A program made the position numbers and the translations under genes. Shown here one piece after another: positions 48,735 through 58,491 of a stretch of DNA of 64,000 nucleotides. The stretch is from contig NZ_JAWLVI010000001.1 in assembly GCF_033100795.1 (NCBI RefSeq), positions 744,001 through 808,000 on the forward strand, written 5' to 3'. This stretch comes from Pseudothioclava sp033100795 (lineage in GTDB: Bacteria; Pseudomonadota; Alphaproteobacteria; Rhodobacterales; Rhodobacteraceae). The notes beneath the pieces are model-generated. The model was not told the DNA's origin and did no database searches. It worked only from the letters and a program-made list of their open reading frames with translations. Position 1 is the first letter of the stretch. Every line of letters begins with the position of its first letter.

Positions 48735-49685
48735 ATGGAAGCCAACAAACGACTGGACGATGCGGCCCGTGCGGCGTGGCTGTCCTATATTGGCGGCAAG
48801 ACGCAGGACGAGATCGCGCAGATCCTTGGCGTGTCGCGCCAATCCGCGCAGCGGCTAGTCAGTCAGGCGATGCAGGCCGGGCTGGTGAAGGTGCGCATCG
48901 ACCACCCGATTACCGATTGTCTGATGCTGGCCGAGCAGCTCAAAGCGGCCTGCGGGCTGGCCTATTGCACGATTACCCCCACCCTGCCCGGCTCGGATAG
49001 TGCGGCGGGCATTGCGGTGGCTTTGGCGGATCTGCTGGAGCAGACGCTTTCGCAACCCGAGCCGCAGATCATCGGGCTTGGCACCGGGCGCACGCTGCGT
49101 GCCGCCGTTCAGGCGATGCCACATCTGGATTGCAAACAGCACAAGGTCGTCTCGCTGACCGGCAATATCTCGGCCGATGGCTCGACCGCCTATTACAACG
49201 TTCTGTTTACGATTTCCGACAAGGTGACGGCGCCCACCTATCCGCTGCCGATGCCGGTGCTGGCCGCCTCGCCCGCGGAACGCGAGGCGCTGACCGGCCA
49301 GAAAACCGTTGCCACGACGCGCGATCTGGCGGGGCGCGCAACGCTGAATATCGTCGGCATCGGTGAATTGGACGACCGCGCGCCGCTGCTATTGGACGGG
49401 TTCATCAACGAGGCCGATCTGGCGCGCCTGCGCGCGGCGGGCGCGATTGGCGAGATCACCGGATGGGCCTTTGACGCGCAAGGCACACTGATTTCGGGCC
49501 TCTCGAACGAGCGCGTGACCTCGGCTCCGCTAGGGCTACGCAGCGCGGATCAGGGCGTTCTGACCGTCGCAGCAGCCAAGGGCGATTCGAAAATTCCGGG
49601 CATTCTGGGGGCCACGCGCGGCGGGCTGATTAACGGTTTGATTACCGACGAGGCCACCGCGCGCGCCATTCTTGCCGCTCTGTAA
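48735..49685 (+). CDS. SorC/DeoR-family sugar-binding transcriptional regulator
   Basis: A 316-residue regulator. The N-terminal HTH is AWLSYIGGKTQDEIAQILGV with SRQSAQRLVSQAMQAGLVKV after it, and the C-terminal sugar-phosphate-binding domain has IGLGTGRTLRAAVQAMPHL, VVSLTGNISADGSTAYYNVL and VLTVAAAKGDSKIPGILGAT. The ATG at 48735 is the family start. It lies directly upstream of the polyol transport genes and very probably controls them; its effector would be a phosphorylated sugar or a polyol. Confidence 0.9.
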   Translation: MEANKRLDDAARAAWLSYIGGKTQDEIAQILGVSRQSAQRLVSQAMQAGLVKVRIDHPITDCLMLAEQLKAACGLAYCTITPTLPGSDSAAGIAVALADLLEQTLSQPEPQIIGLGTGRTLRAAVQAMPHLDCKQHKVVSLTGNISADGSTAYYNVLFTISDKVTAPTYPLPMPVLAASPAEREALTGQKTVATTRDLAGRATLNIVGIGELDDRAPLLLDGFINEADLARLRAAGAIGEITGWAFDAQGTLISGLSNERVTSAPLGLRSADQGVLTVAAAKGDSKIPGILGATRGGLINGLITDEATARAILAAL

Positions 49686-49816
49686 TCCGCCCCTCCTGCT
49701 TAACAACCCTTCGGAAACCTTTGTTTTCGCGCCGAATTGTTAGCGCGAACATTTCCGCGCATCCCCTTTCTCGCGACAATTCTGTATCCTGTGACTATCT
49801 GCGTCACGGAACCCTG

Positions 49817-49846
49817 TTGACAGGTTCATACGCTTGGTGCGAATAA
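49817..49846 (+). promoter_or_regulatory. Candidate promoter of the polyol operon
   Basis: A perfect -35 box TTGACA at 49817-49822 is followed after 17-19 bases by CGAATAAT, of which GAATAA or AATAAT may serve as -10. It lies about 45-70 bases upstream of the binding-protein ATG and abuts the operator-like repeats, so a bound repressor would block polymerase. Confidence 0.5.
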
Positions 49847-49870
49847 TTGCCCAGCAATGTAGCAATTGCT
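49846..49870 (+). promoter_or_regulatory. Candidate SorC operator: repeated GCAAT/ATTGC half-sites
   Basis: ATTGC-CCA-GCAAT (49846-49858) is followed after two bases by the palindrome AGCAATTGCT (49861-49870), giving four half-sites in 25 bases. It lies between the candidate -10 and the ribosome site of the first transporter gene, the expected place for a repressor site of the SorC-type regulator encoded upstream. Confidence 0.5.
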
Positions 49871-49887
49871 CATTTCGGGAGGAACCT

Positions 49888-51195
49888 ATGAAAAACCTGA
49901 CCCGCGCCCTTCTGGGCGCTACCGCTCTTGTGGCTGCCGGCTTTGCCGCACAAGCCGAAACGATCACCGTCGCGACCGTGAACAACGGCGACATGATCCG
50001 TATGCAAGGCCTGATGGACGACTTCAACGCCAAGCACCCCGACATCACCGTCGAGTGGGTCACGCTGGAAGAGAACGTCCTGCGCCAGAAAGTCACCACC
50101 GACATCGCCACCAAAGGCGGCCAGTTCGACGTGATGACCATCGGCACCTACGAAGTTCCGATCTGGGGCAAGCAGGGCTGGCTCGTGCCGCTGGAATTCT
50201 CGGCGGACTACGATGTTGACGACCTGCTGCCCGCGATCCGTGGCGGCCTGACCGTTGACGGCAACCTCTACGCCGCACCCTTCTACGGCGAATCCTCGAT
50301 GGTCATGTATCGCAAGGACCTGATGGAAAAAGCGGGCCTCACCATGCCCGACGCGCCGACCTGGGCACAGATCAAAGAAGCCGCCGCAGCGATGACCGAC
50401 AAGGCATCGGAAACCTACGGCATCTGCCTGCGCGGCAAGGCCGGCTGGGGCGAGAACATGGCTTTCCTGTCGGCTATGGCGAACTCCTATGGCGCCAAGT
50501 GGTTCGACATGGACTGGAACCCGCAGTTCAACGGCGATGCGTGGAAAGCCACCCTCACCGACTATCTTGAGCTGATGAACAACTACGGCCCGCCCGGTGC
50601 CTCGAACAACGGCTTCAACGAAAACCTCGCGCTGTTCCAGCAGGGCAAGTGCGGCATGTGGATCGACGCAACCGTTGCCGCCTCCTTCGTGACCAACCCG
50701 AAGGACTCGACCGTGGCTGACAAGGTCGGCTTCGCTCTCGCCCCCGATACCGGCAAGGGCAAGCGCGGCAACTGGCTCTGGGCATGGTCGCTGGGTATCC
50801 CGGCTGGCACCCAGAAGGTCGACGCTGCAAAGGCCTTCGTTGAGTGGGCGACGTCCAAGGACTACACCGCGCTTGTCGCTTCGAAAGAAGGCTGGGCTAA
50901 CGTGCCTCCGGGCACCCGCACCTCGCTTTACGAGAACGCCGAATACGCCAAGGTTCCGTTCGCCAAGATGACGATCGACTCGATCAATACGGCAGACCCG
51001 AACCATCCGACCGTGGATGAAGTGCCTTATGTCGGCGTGCAATTCGTCGCGATCCCCGAGTTCCAGGGCGTAGCCACGGCCGTCGGCCAGCAATTCTCGG
51101 CAGCACTGGCTGGCACGACCTCGGCTGAGGACGCACTGGCAAACGCGCAAGCTCTGACCGAGCGCGAAATGAAGAAGTCCGGCTACATCAAGTAA
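49888..51195 (+). CDS. smoE: Polyol (sorbitol/mannitol) ABC transporter binding protein
   Basis: A 435-residue solute-binding protein with signal peptide ALLGATALVAAGFAAQAE. Stretches such as ITVEWVTLEENVLRQKVTTD, FDVMTIGTYEVPIWGKQGWL, AAPFYGESSMVMYRKDLMEK and GNWLWAWSLGIPAGTQKVDA are typical of the polyol-binding subfamily that includes SmoE of Rhodobacter sphaeroides. GGGAGG lies five bases before the ATG at 49888. Followed by a strong terminator-like hairpin before the permease genes. Confidence 0.92.
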   Translation: MKNLTRALLGATALVAAGFAAQAETITVATVNNGDMIRMQGLMDDFNAKHPDITVEWVTLEENVLRQKVTTDIATKGGQFDVMTIGTYEVPIWGKQGWLVPLEFSADYDVDDLLPAIRGGLTVDGNLYAAPFYGESSMVMYRKDLMEKAGLTMPDAPTWAQIKEAAAAMTDKASETYGICLRGKAGWGENMAFLSAMANSYGAKWFDMDWNPQFNGDAWKATLTDYLELMNNYGPPGASNNGFNENLALFQQGKCGMWIDATVAASFVTNPKDSTVADKVGFALAPDTGKGKRGNWLWAWSLGIPAGTQKVDAAKAFVEWATSKDYTALVASKEGWANVPPGTRTSLYENAEYAKVPFAKMTIDSINTADPNHPTVDEVPYVGVQFVAIPEFQGVATAVGQQFSAALAGTTSAEDALANAQALTEREMKKSGYIK

Positions 51196-51211
51196 CCGGC
51201 CCTCCCAGACT

Positions 51212-51244
51212 GGGGCGGCGTGATCCATACGCCGCCCCTTTTCT
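51212..51244 (+). terminator. Terminator-like hairpin after smoE
   Basis: GGGGCGGCGT and ACGCCGCCCC form a perfect 10-bp stem with a 7-base loop (51222-51228), followed by TTTTCTC. It lies 16 bases after the smoE stop and 24 bases before the smoF start, inside the operon, so it should reduce permease expression relative to the binding protein. Confidence 0.8.
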
Positions 51245-51267
51245 CATCCAGCTTCCGGAGAGACCCG

Positions 51268-52140
51268 ATGTCCACGCAAGCCTCCCGCGCGTCTGCGCGC
51301 CTGATGATTTCCCCCGCGGTCCTGCTATTGCTTGGCTGGATGATTGTGCCGCTTGCGATGACCGTCTGGTTCTCGCTCCAGCGTTACAACCTGTTGATGC
51401 CGGGCATGGAAGCGTTCATCGGCCTCGACAATTACGAATACTTCCTGACCGACCCCGCCTTTGTCACCGCCATCTGGAATACGCTGGCGCTGGTCCTTGG
51501 CGTGCTGGTCATCACCGTGATCGGTGGCACGCTTCTGGCGCTGTTGCTGGACCAGCCGATGTGGGGCCAAGGGATCGTGCGTATCCTTGTGATCGCACCC
51601 TTCTTCGTCATGCCGACCGTTTCGGCGCTGGTGTGGAAGAACATGTTCATGAACCCCGTGAACGGTCTTTTCGCCCACATCGCCAAGGCGTTTGGCCTGC
51701 AACCCTTTGATTTTCTGTCACAAGCGCCGCTTGCCTCGATCATCGGAATCGTAAGCTGGCAGTGGCTGCCCTTTGCGACGCTGATCCTGCTGACCGCGCT
51801 GCAATCGCTTGACCGCGAGCAGCTTGAGGCCGCCGAAATGGATGGCGCAGGCGTCTTCTCGCGCTTCTTCTATATCATGCTGCCGCATCTGGCGCGCGCC
51901 GCGACCGTGGTAATCCTGATCCAGACGATCTTCCTGTTGGGCGTCTTCGCAGAGATCCTTGTGACCACCAACGGCGGCCCGGGCACGGCCTCGACCACGC
52001 TGACCTATCTCGTCTATGTCCAGTCGCTTTTGCAGTTCGACGTGGGTGGCGGTGCTGCGGGCGGGGTTATCGCCATCGTGCTGGCCAATATCGTTGCGAT
52101 CTTCCTGATGCGGATGATCGGCAAGAACCTGGAGGCCTGA
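51268..52140 (+). CDS. smoF: Polyol ABC transporter permease 1
   Basis: A 290-residue permease (MalF-like) with about six transmembrane segments. Landmarks: LMISPAVLLLLGWMIVPLAM, VRILVIAPFFVMPTVSALVW with KNMFMNPVNGLF after it, and the EAA loop LEAAEMDGAGVFSRFFYIML. It pairs with smoG in the membrane. The ATG at 51268 is chosen because it follows CGGAGAGA and matches family starts; the frame from 51220 crosses the hairpin. Confidence 0.92.
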   Translation: MSTQASRASARLMISPAVLLLLGWMIVPLAMTVWFSLQRYNLLMPGMEAFIGLDNYEYFLTDPAFVTAIWNTLALVLGVLVITVIGGTLLALLLDQPMWGQGIVRILVIAPFFVMPTVSALVWKNMFMNPVNGLFAHIAKAFGLQPFDFLSQAPLASIIGIVSWQWLPFATLILLTALQSLDREQLEAAEMDGAGVFSRFFYIMLPHLARAATVVILIQTIFLLGVFAEILVTTNGGPGTASTTLTYLVYVQSLLQFDVGGGAAGGVIAIVLANIVAIFLMRMIGKNLEA

Positions 52141-52143
52141 TCC

Positions 52144-52974
52144 ATGTCCCGCGCAGTTACCCCCCGCCGCAAGGCAATCACCACTGTCCTTGCATGGATT
52201 GTCGGTTTCCTGATCTTCTTTCCGATCCTCTGGACGATTGTTCTGTCGTTCAAATCCGAGGGCGACGCGATCTCTGCCCCTTTGAACGTGCTGACCTCGA
52301 CCTGGACGATGGAAAGCTACGAGGCCGTGCAGGAGCGCTCGAACTACTTCCTGCACTTCTGGAACTCGGTCGTGATTTCCTTCGGCTCGACCATCGCAGC
52401 GCTTGTCATCGCGATCCCCGCCGCTTGGGCAATGGCCTTTGTGCCGGGCAAGCGCACCAAGGATGTGCTGATGTGGATGCTCTCGACCAAGATGATGCCC
52501 GCCGTGGGCGTGCTGGTCCCGATCTACCTTTTGTTCCGCGACATGGGGCTTTTGGACACGCGCACTGGCCTTGTCATCGTTCTGACGCTGATGAACCTGC
52601 CGATCGTGGTCTGGATGCTTTACACCTACTTCAAGGAAATCCCGTCAGAGATCCTTGAGGCCGCACGGATGGACGGGGCGACGCTGCGTTCGGAAATCCT
52701 TTATGTGCTGACGCCGATGGCGGTTCCGGGGATTGCCTCGACGCTTCTTCTGAACGTGATCCTCGCCTGGAACGAGGCCTTCTGGACCCTCAACCTGACA
52801 GCGGCCAAGGCCGCGCCCTTGACGGCGTTTATCGCCTCCTACTCCAGCCCCGAAGGGCTTTTCTACGCAAAACTCTCGGCCGCCTCGACGCTCGCCATCG
52901 CACCGATCCTGATCCTTGGCTGGTTCAGCCAGAAACAATTGGTGCGCGGCCTGACCTTCGGCGCTGTGAAATAA
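52144..52974 (+). CDS. smoG: Polyol ABC transporter permease 2
   Basis: A 276-residue permease (MalG-like). It contains TVLAWIVGFLIFFPILWTIV, YFLHFWNSVVISFGSTIAAL and the EAA loop ILEAARMDGATLRSEILYVL, with the C-terminus PILILGWFSQKQLVRGLTFG typical of sugar permease subunits. Three bases separate it from smoF and 12 from smoK. Confidence 0.93.
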   Translation: MSRAVTPRRKAITTVLAWIVGFLIFFPILWTIVLSFKSEGDAISAPLNVLTSTWTMESYEAVQERSNYFLHFWNSVVISFGSTIAALVIAIPAAWAMAFVPGKRTKDVLMWMLSTKMMPAVGVLVPIYLLFRDMGLLDTRTGLVIVLTLMNLPIVVWMLYTYFKEIPSEILEAARMDGATLRSEILYVLTPMAVPGIASTLLLNVILAWNEAFWTLNLTAAKAAPLTAFIASYSSPEGLFYAKLSAASTLAIAPILILGWFSQKQLVRGLTFGAVK

Positions 52975-52986
52975 GGACTTGATAAG

Positions 52987-53981
<995 letters not shown>

Positions 53982-53985
<4 letters not shown>

Positions 53986-54743
53986 GGCTTCACGGCAAAC
54001 GCGCCCTGATCACGGGGGCCGCGCGCGGCATCGGGCGCGCTTTCGCGGAAGGCTATATCCGCGAAGGCGCCGAGGTCGTGATCGGTGACATCGACATCGC
54101 GCGGGCGCGTGAAACCGCGGCCGAGATCGGCGCGAGCGCCCTCCCACTTGATGTCACCTCGCAAGAGAGCATCGACGCGGCGATGGCGGAAATGCAGGCA
54201 GGCGGCGGGATCGACATTCTGATCAACAACGCCGCCATCTTCACCGCCGCCCCCATCGTCGAGATCGACCGCGCCACCTATCAGCGCGTCTTCGACATCA
54301 ACGTCGCCGGCACCCTGTTTACCCTGCAGGCGGCAGCCAAGCTGATGATCGAGCAAGGCCGCGGCGGCAAGATCATCAACATGGCCAGTCAGGCCGGGCG
54401 GCGCGGCGAGGCGCTTGTCGCGGTATATTGCGCGACCAAGGCGGCCGTGATCAGCCTGACGCAATCGGCGGGGCTGAACCTGATCCGGCACGGCATCAAC
54501 GTCAACGCCATCGCACCGGGCGTGGTGGATGGCGAACACTGGGAAGGCGTCGACGCCTTCTTCGCCAAATACGAGAACAAACCCTTGGGCCAAAAGAAAA
54601 AAGAGGTGGGCCTTGCCGTCCCCTTCGGGCGCATGGGAACCGCCGAAGACCTGACGGGAATGGCCGTTTTCCTTGCCTCGAAAGAGGCCGAATACATCGT
54701 CGCCCAGACCTACAATGTCGACGGCGGCAACTGGATGAGCTGA
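53982..54743 (+). CDS. smoS: Sorbitol (polyol) dehydrogenase, SDR family
   Basis: A 253-residue short-chain dehydrogenase. NAD motif TGAARGIGRAFAEGY, NNA in DILINNAAIFTAAP, catalytic Ser and the YCATK motif in NMASQAGRRGEALVAVYCAT. The C-terminal YIVAQTYNVDGGNWMS closes the fold. In R. sphaeroides SmoS oxidises sorbitol to fructose and galactitol to tagatose. Position directly after smoK is the same here, which supports the assignment. Confidence 0.92.
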
Positions 54744-54772
54744 CCCGAAACCCTATTCGAAAGACTTGGCCG

Positions 54773-56248
54773 ATGAGCATGAAACTCTCGCTTGAAACGC
54801 TCGATACGCTGCCCGAGGCGGTTGCAAAACCCGCCTATGACCGCAGCGATCTGACCCCCGGCATCCTGCATTTCGGGGTCGGCAATTTTCACCGCGCGCA
54901 TCAGGCGGTCTATCTGGACCGGCTGTTCTCGAAAGGGCTTGGCCGCGATTTCGCGATCATCGGTGCGGGCGTCATGCCTGCCGACAAAAAGGCGCGCGAA
55001 ATCATGGCTGCGCAAGATTTCCTGACCCTTGTAGTCGAGCAATCCGCCGATGCTTCGGACGCCCGCGTTACCGGCCCGATGGTTGATTATATTGAACCCG
55101 GCCAGACCGCGCGCCTGATTGCAACGATGGCCGATCCTGCGATCCGCATCGTGTCAATGACGATCACCGAGGGCGGGTATTTTCTGGATGCGACCGACAC
55201 CTTCGACCCGACGCATCCTGCCATCCAGAAGGACGCCGCGAACCCCGACGCGCCCGAGACGGTTTTCGGCCTGATCGTGGCGGGGCTGCGTGCGCGCCGT
55301 GCGGCGGGCCTTGCGCCCTTCACCGTGATGAGCTGTGACAACATTCCGCACAACGGCGTTGTCACCCGCAACGCGGTTTGCGGCGTGGCCAAGCTGATCG
55401 ACGGCGAACTGGCCGAGTGGATCGCCGCCAATGTCGCCTTCCCGAACGGGATGGTGGACCGGATCACGCCCGCCACCTCGGACCGCGAGCGTCGTCTGGC
55501 TGCGGAAGAGCACGGCGTTGCGGACCAATGGCCGATTTTCTGCGAGGATTTCATCCAATGGGTGCTGGAGGACAACTTCCCCGCCGGTCGCCCTCCGCTG
55601 GAAGAGGCGGGCGTGCAATTCGTCGCGGATGTGACGCCGTTCGAGCTGATGAAAATCCGTATTCTCAATGGTGGCCATGCGGTCATCGCCTATCCGGGCG
55701 GGCTTTTGGGGATCGAGTTTGTCCACGAGGCGATGGAGCACCCGCTGATCCGCGCCTTCCTTGACAAGATCACCGAAGAAGAAATCCGCCCCGTCGTGCC
55801 GCCGGTCCCCGACACCGATACCAAGGACTATGCCGCGCTGATCTCGCACCGCTTTGCCAACCCGAAGATTGGCGACACCGAGCGCCGCCTGTGCCTTGAC
55901 GGCTCGAACCGGCAGCCGAAGTTTATCGTCCCCTCGATCCGCGATGCGATTGCGAAGGGTGGCAAGTTCACCGGCCTCGCGCTCGAAAGCGCGCTGTGGT
56001 GCCGCTATTGCTATGGCACGGACGAGGCGGGCCACGAGATCGCGCCGAACGATCCGAACTGGGAGCGCCTTGTGCCGATCGCACGCGAGGCAAAATCGCG
56101 CCCCGAGGCATGGCTTGCGCAAGAGGCGGTTTACGGCACGCTTGGCCAGAATGACGCCTTCCGCGCGGCCTTCGCTACCGCGCTGAATTCGCTGTGGAAA
56201 AACGGCGTCGAGGCGACGCTCACCACCTATCTGGAGGACCGCCTGTAA
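54773..56248 (+). CDS. mtlK: Mannitol dehydrogenase, long-chain polyol family
   Basis: A 491-residue enzyme of the polyol-specific long-chain dehydrogenase family. NAD-binding region LTPGILHFGVGNFHRAHQAV, catalytic Lys-Asn-His pattern in ELMKIRILNGGHAVIAYPGG, and VDRITPATSDRERRLAAEEH. It oxidises D-mannitol (also D-arabitol) to D-fructose (D-xylulose). Two close ATGs (54773 and 54779) are possible. It follows smoS by 29 bases and is one base short of the HAD gene. Confidence 0.94.
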   Translation: MSMKLSLETLDTLPEAVAKPAYDRSDLTPGILHFGVGNFHRAHQAVYLDRLFSKGLGRDFAIIGAGVMPADKKAREIMAAQDFLTLVVEQSADASDARVTGPMVDYIEPGQTARLIATMADPAIRIVSMTITEGGYFLDATDTFDPTHPAIQKDAANPDAPETVFGLIVAGLRARRAAGLAPFTVMSCDNIPHNGVVTRNAVCGVAKLIDGELAEWIAANVAFPNGMVDRITPATSDRERRLAAEEHGVADQWPIFCEDFIQWVLEDNFPAGRPPLEEAGVQFVADVTPFELMKIRILNGGHAVIAYPGGLLGIEFVHEAMEHPLIRAFLDKITEEEIRPVVPPVPDTDTKDYAALISHRFANPKIGDTERRLCLDGSNRQPKFIVPSIRDAIAKGGKFTGLALESALWCRYCYGTDEAGHEIAPNDPNWERLVPIAREAKSRPEAWLAQEAVYGTLGQNDAFRAAFATALNSLWKNGVEATLTTYLEDRL

Positions 56249-56249
56249 C

Positions 56250-56915
56250 ATGCGCCCCGGCCTCGTGATCTTTGACTGTGACGGCGTGCTCGTGGATAGC
56301 GAGCCGTTGTCGCTGGCGGTTTTGCGCGAGGTTGTGTCCGAGGCTGGTTGCACCCTGCCCGAAGATTGGGCGTGGGACCGGCTGTTGGGGCGGTCGATCT
56401 CCACGGTCATTGCCGCAATCCACGACGATTTCGGCTTTGAACTGGGCGAGGCACATCTGGCACAGATCCGCGCGCGTCTGCTGGCGCGGTTCCGCGCGGA
56501 ACTGGGCGCGATTCCGGGCGTGGCGGAGGTGATCTCCACCCTGCCCGCCCCCGTCTGCGTGGCCTCGTCTTCACAGCCCGAACGCATCGCCTGCTCGCTA
56601 AAAGTCACGGGGCTGGAGGCGCTGTTCGGGCGCCATGTGTTCTCGGCCACGATGGTTGAAAACGGAAAACCCGCGCCCGATCTGTTCCTTCTGGCCGCGC
56701 AGGAAATGGGGGTTGCGCCCGAAGATTGCGTCGTGATCGAGGATAGCATCGCCGGAATTCAGGCCGCCAAAGCCGCCGGAATGCGGGTGATCGGGTTCAC
56801 CGGCGGCTCGCACGCAATCCCCGCCCGCCTGCCAGAAAAGGTCCGCGCCGAAAGGCCCGACGCGATCTTGCTGGCGATGCGGGATTTGCCTGCTACGATA
56901 GATGCGTTGAACTGA
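56250..56915 (+). CDS. HAD-superfamily sugar phosphatase
   Basis: A 221-residue HAD-IA hydrolase. The nucleophile motif is VIFDCDGVLVDSEPLSLAVL, motif II VCVASSSQPERIACS, and motifs III/IV with the Lys and acids are GKPAPDLFLLAAQEM and CVVIEDSIAGIQAAKAAGMR. Such enzymes act as sugar phosphatases or beta-phosphoglucomutase-like isomerases. Inside a polyol operon it may remove phosphate from dead-end sugar phosphates; the true substrate is unknown. Confidence 0.88.
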   Translation: MRPGLVIFDCDGVLVDSEPLSLAVLREVVSEAGCTLPEDWAWDRLLGRSISTVIAAIHDDFGFELGEAHLAQIRARLLARFRAELGAIPGVAEVISTLPAPVCVASSSQPERIACSLKVTGLEALFGRHVFSATMVENGKPAPDLFLLAAQEMGVAPEDCVVIEDSIAGIQAAKAAGMRVIGFTGGSHAIPARLPEKVRAERPDAILLAMRDLPATIDALN

Positions 56916-56930
56916 CGGATCACCTCTGAC

Positions 56931-58469
56931 ATGAGCTTTATCTGCGCAATCGACGTTGGAACCGCCTCCGCGCGCGCGGGGATTTTCGACCTTGAGGGGC
57001 GGCTTTTGGGCCGCGAATCCCGCCCGATTATCCTGTGGCAAGAGGGCGGGCTGTCGGCGCTGTCCTCCTCGAATATCATCGAGGCGATTTGCGACGCGGT
57101 GCAGGCGGCGCTTGCGATGGCGCGGGTCGAGCCGCGCGAGGTCGCGGCCCTTGGGTTCGATGCGACCTGCTCTTTGGTGCTGCGCAACAGATCGGGCGGT
57201 CCCTTGATGGAAAACGGGCGCGACACGATCCCGTGGTTCGATCACCGCGCCCTGCACGAGGCCGCCAAGATCGACAAGACCGGCGATAAGGTTCTGGATT
57301 ATCTAGGGAAAACCATATCCCCCGAGATGCAGGTGCCGAAACTTCTGTGGCTAAAGCAACAGCGCCCCGATCTATGGGAAGCGCTTGGTGGCGCCTATGA
57401 TCTGGCGGATTTCCTGACCCTTTGGGCGACCGGATCGACGCGTCGGTCGATCTGCACGCTGGCGGCGAAATGGACCTACCTGCCCGACGCGGGCGGCTGG
57501 CAGCAGGCGTTTTTCGACCGGATCGGCCTGTCGGACCTGCGCGAAAAGGCGGCCCTGCCGGACGCGGCATCAGCGGTGGGCACGGCTATCGGCGCGCTGA
57601 CCTCCGAGGCCGCCACACGGCTGGGCCTGCGCGCGGGGATACCCGTCGCGGCGGGGATGATCGACGCCTATGCAGGCGCATTGGGTGTGCTGGGAAACTC
57701 GACTGACGCCAGCCCCGCTTTGGCGATGATTGCGGGCACATCGACCTGCATCATGGCCCTGTCGCCGCAACCTTGGGCCGCGCCCGGTGTCTGGGGGCCG
57801 TTCGATGGCGCGGTTCTGCCCGGCGTTCAGGCTTGCGAAGGCGGTCAATCTGCCACGGGCGCGCTGCTGGATCACGTCATGCGGATCAACGGGTTAGAGC
57901 CAACGGGCGAAACCCACGAACGGATCGAGCGCCACATCCGCACCTGTCTGTCGCGCGAGGGGATGGCCTACGCCAGCGGGCTGCACCTTCTGCCCGATTT
58001 CAACGGCAACCGCTCGCCCTTCGGGGATGCGATGGCGCGCGGCACGATCATCGGGCTGACGCTGGAGCGCGGGTTCGAAGCGGCCTGTCGGCTTTACTGG
58101 CGCGCGGCCGTCGCGCTGGCGCTAGGGGTGCGCCAGATCGTTGAGCATATGCAGGCCCACGGCGGGCCGCGCGCGGACCGCCTGATCCTGACCGGCGGGC
58201 ATGGGCGATCCGAACTGCTGGTGCAGCTTTACGCCGATGTGACGGGGCGCGAAGTGCATCTGTGCCACCAGCCCGACGCGGTGCTGACCGGCACAGCGAT
58301 GGCCGCCGCCGCCGCTGGCCCCTTGGGCGATATTCGCACGGCTGCCGCCGCGATGTCCTTTGGCACGCGCCCCTATCCGCCCTCGCCCGAGCGCCACGCC
58401 GCCTTCGCCCGCGACTACGAAATTTTCCTGCAACTGCAATCCTGCCGCAGCGCAATTTCCGCGCTCTAG
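56931..58469 (+). CDS. FGGY-family carbohydrate kinase, ribulokinase type
   Basis: A 512-residue kinase with two ribonuclease-H-fold halves. N-terminal phosphate motif ICAIDVGTASARAGIFDLEG, then LGFDATCSLVLRNRSGGP and the catalytic region NGRDTIPWFDHRALHEAAKI (Asp). C-terminal GLHLLPDFNGNRSPFGDAMA and ILTGGHGRSELLVQLYADVT. The DATCSLV and NRSP stretches are typical of the D-ribulokinase/FGGY-protein branch, different from XylB. It probably phosphorylates D-ribulose formed from ribitol or a related ketose. A second FGGY kinase follows. Confidence 0.87.
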   Translation: MSFICAIDVGTASARAGIFDLEGRLLGRESRPIILWQEGGLSALSSSNIIEAICDAVQAALAMARVEPREVAALGFDATCSLVLRNRSGGPLMENGRDTIPWFDHRALHEAAKIDKTGDKVLDYLGKTISPEMQVPKLLWLKQQRPDLWEALGGAYDLADFLTLWATGSTRRSICTLAAKWTYLPDAGGWQQAFFDRIGLSDLREKAALPDAASAVGTAIGALTSEAATRLGLRAGIPVAAGMIDAYAGALGVLGNSTDASPALAMIAGTSTCIMALSPQPWAAPGVWGPFDGAVLPGVQACEGGQSATGALLDHVMRINGLEPTGETHERIERHIRTCLSREGMAYASGLHLLPDFNGNRSPFGDAMARGTIIGLTLERGFEAACRLYWRAAVALALGVRQIVEHMQAHGGPRADRLILTGGHGRSELLVQLYADVTGREVHLCHQPDAVLTGTAMAAAAAGPLGDIRTAAAAMSFGTRPYPPSPERHAAFARDYEIFLQLQSCRSAISAL

Positions 58470-58491
58470 GCTCCCCCGAAAGGCGCGCCCG

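Noticed and set aside
55154..56749. 531-residue minus-strand open frame
   Set aside because: Antisense to mtlK and the HAD phosphatase gene; shadow composition and no motifs.
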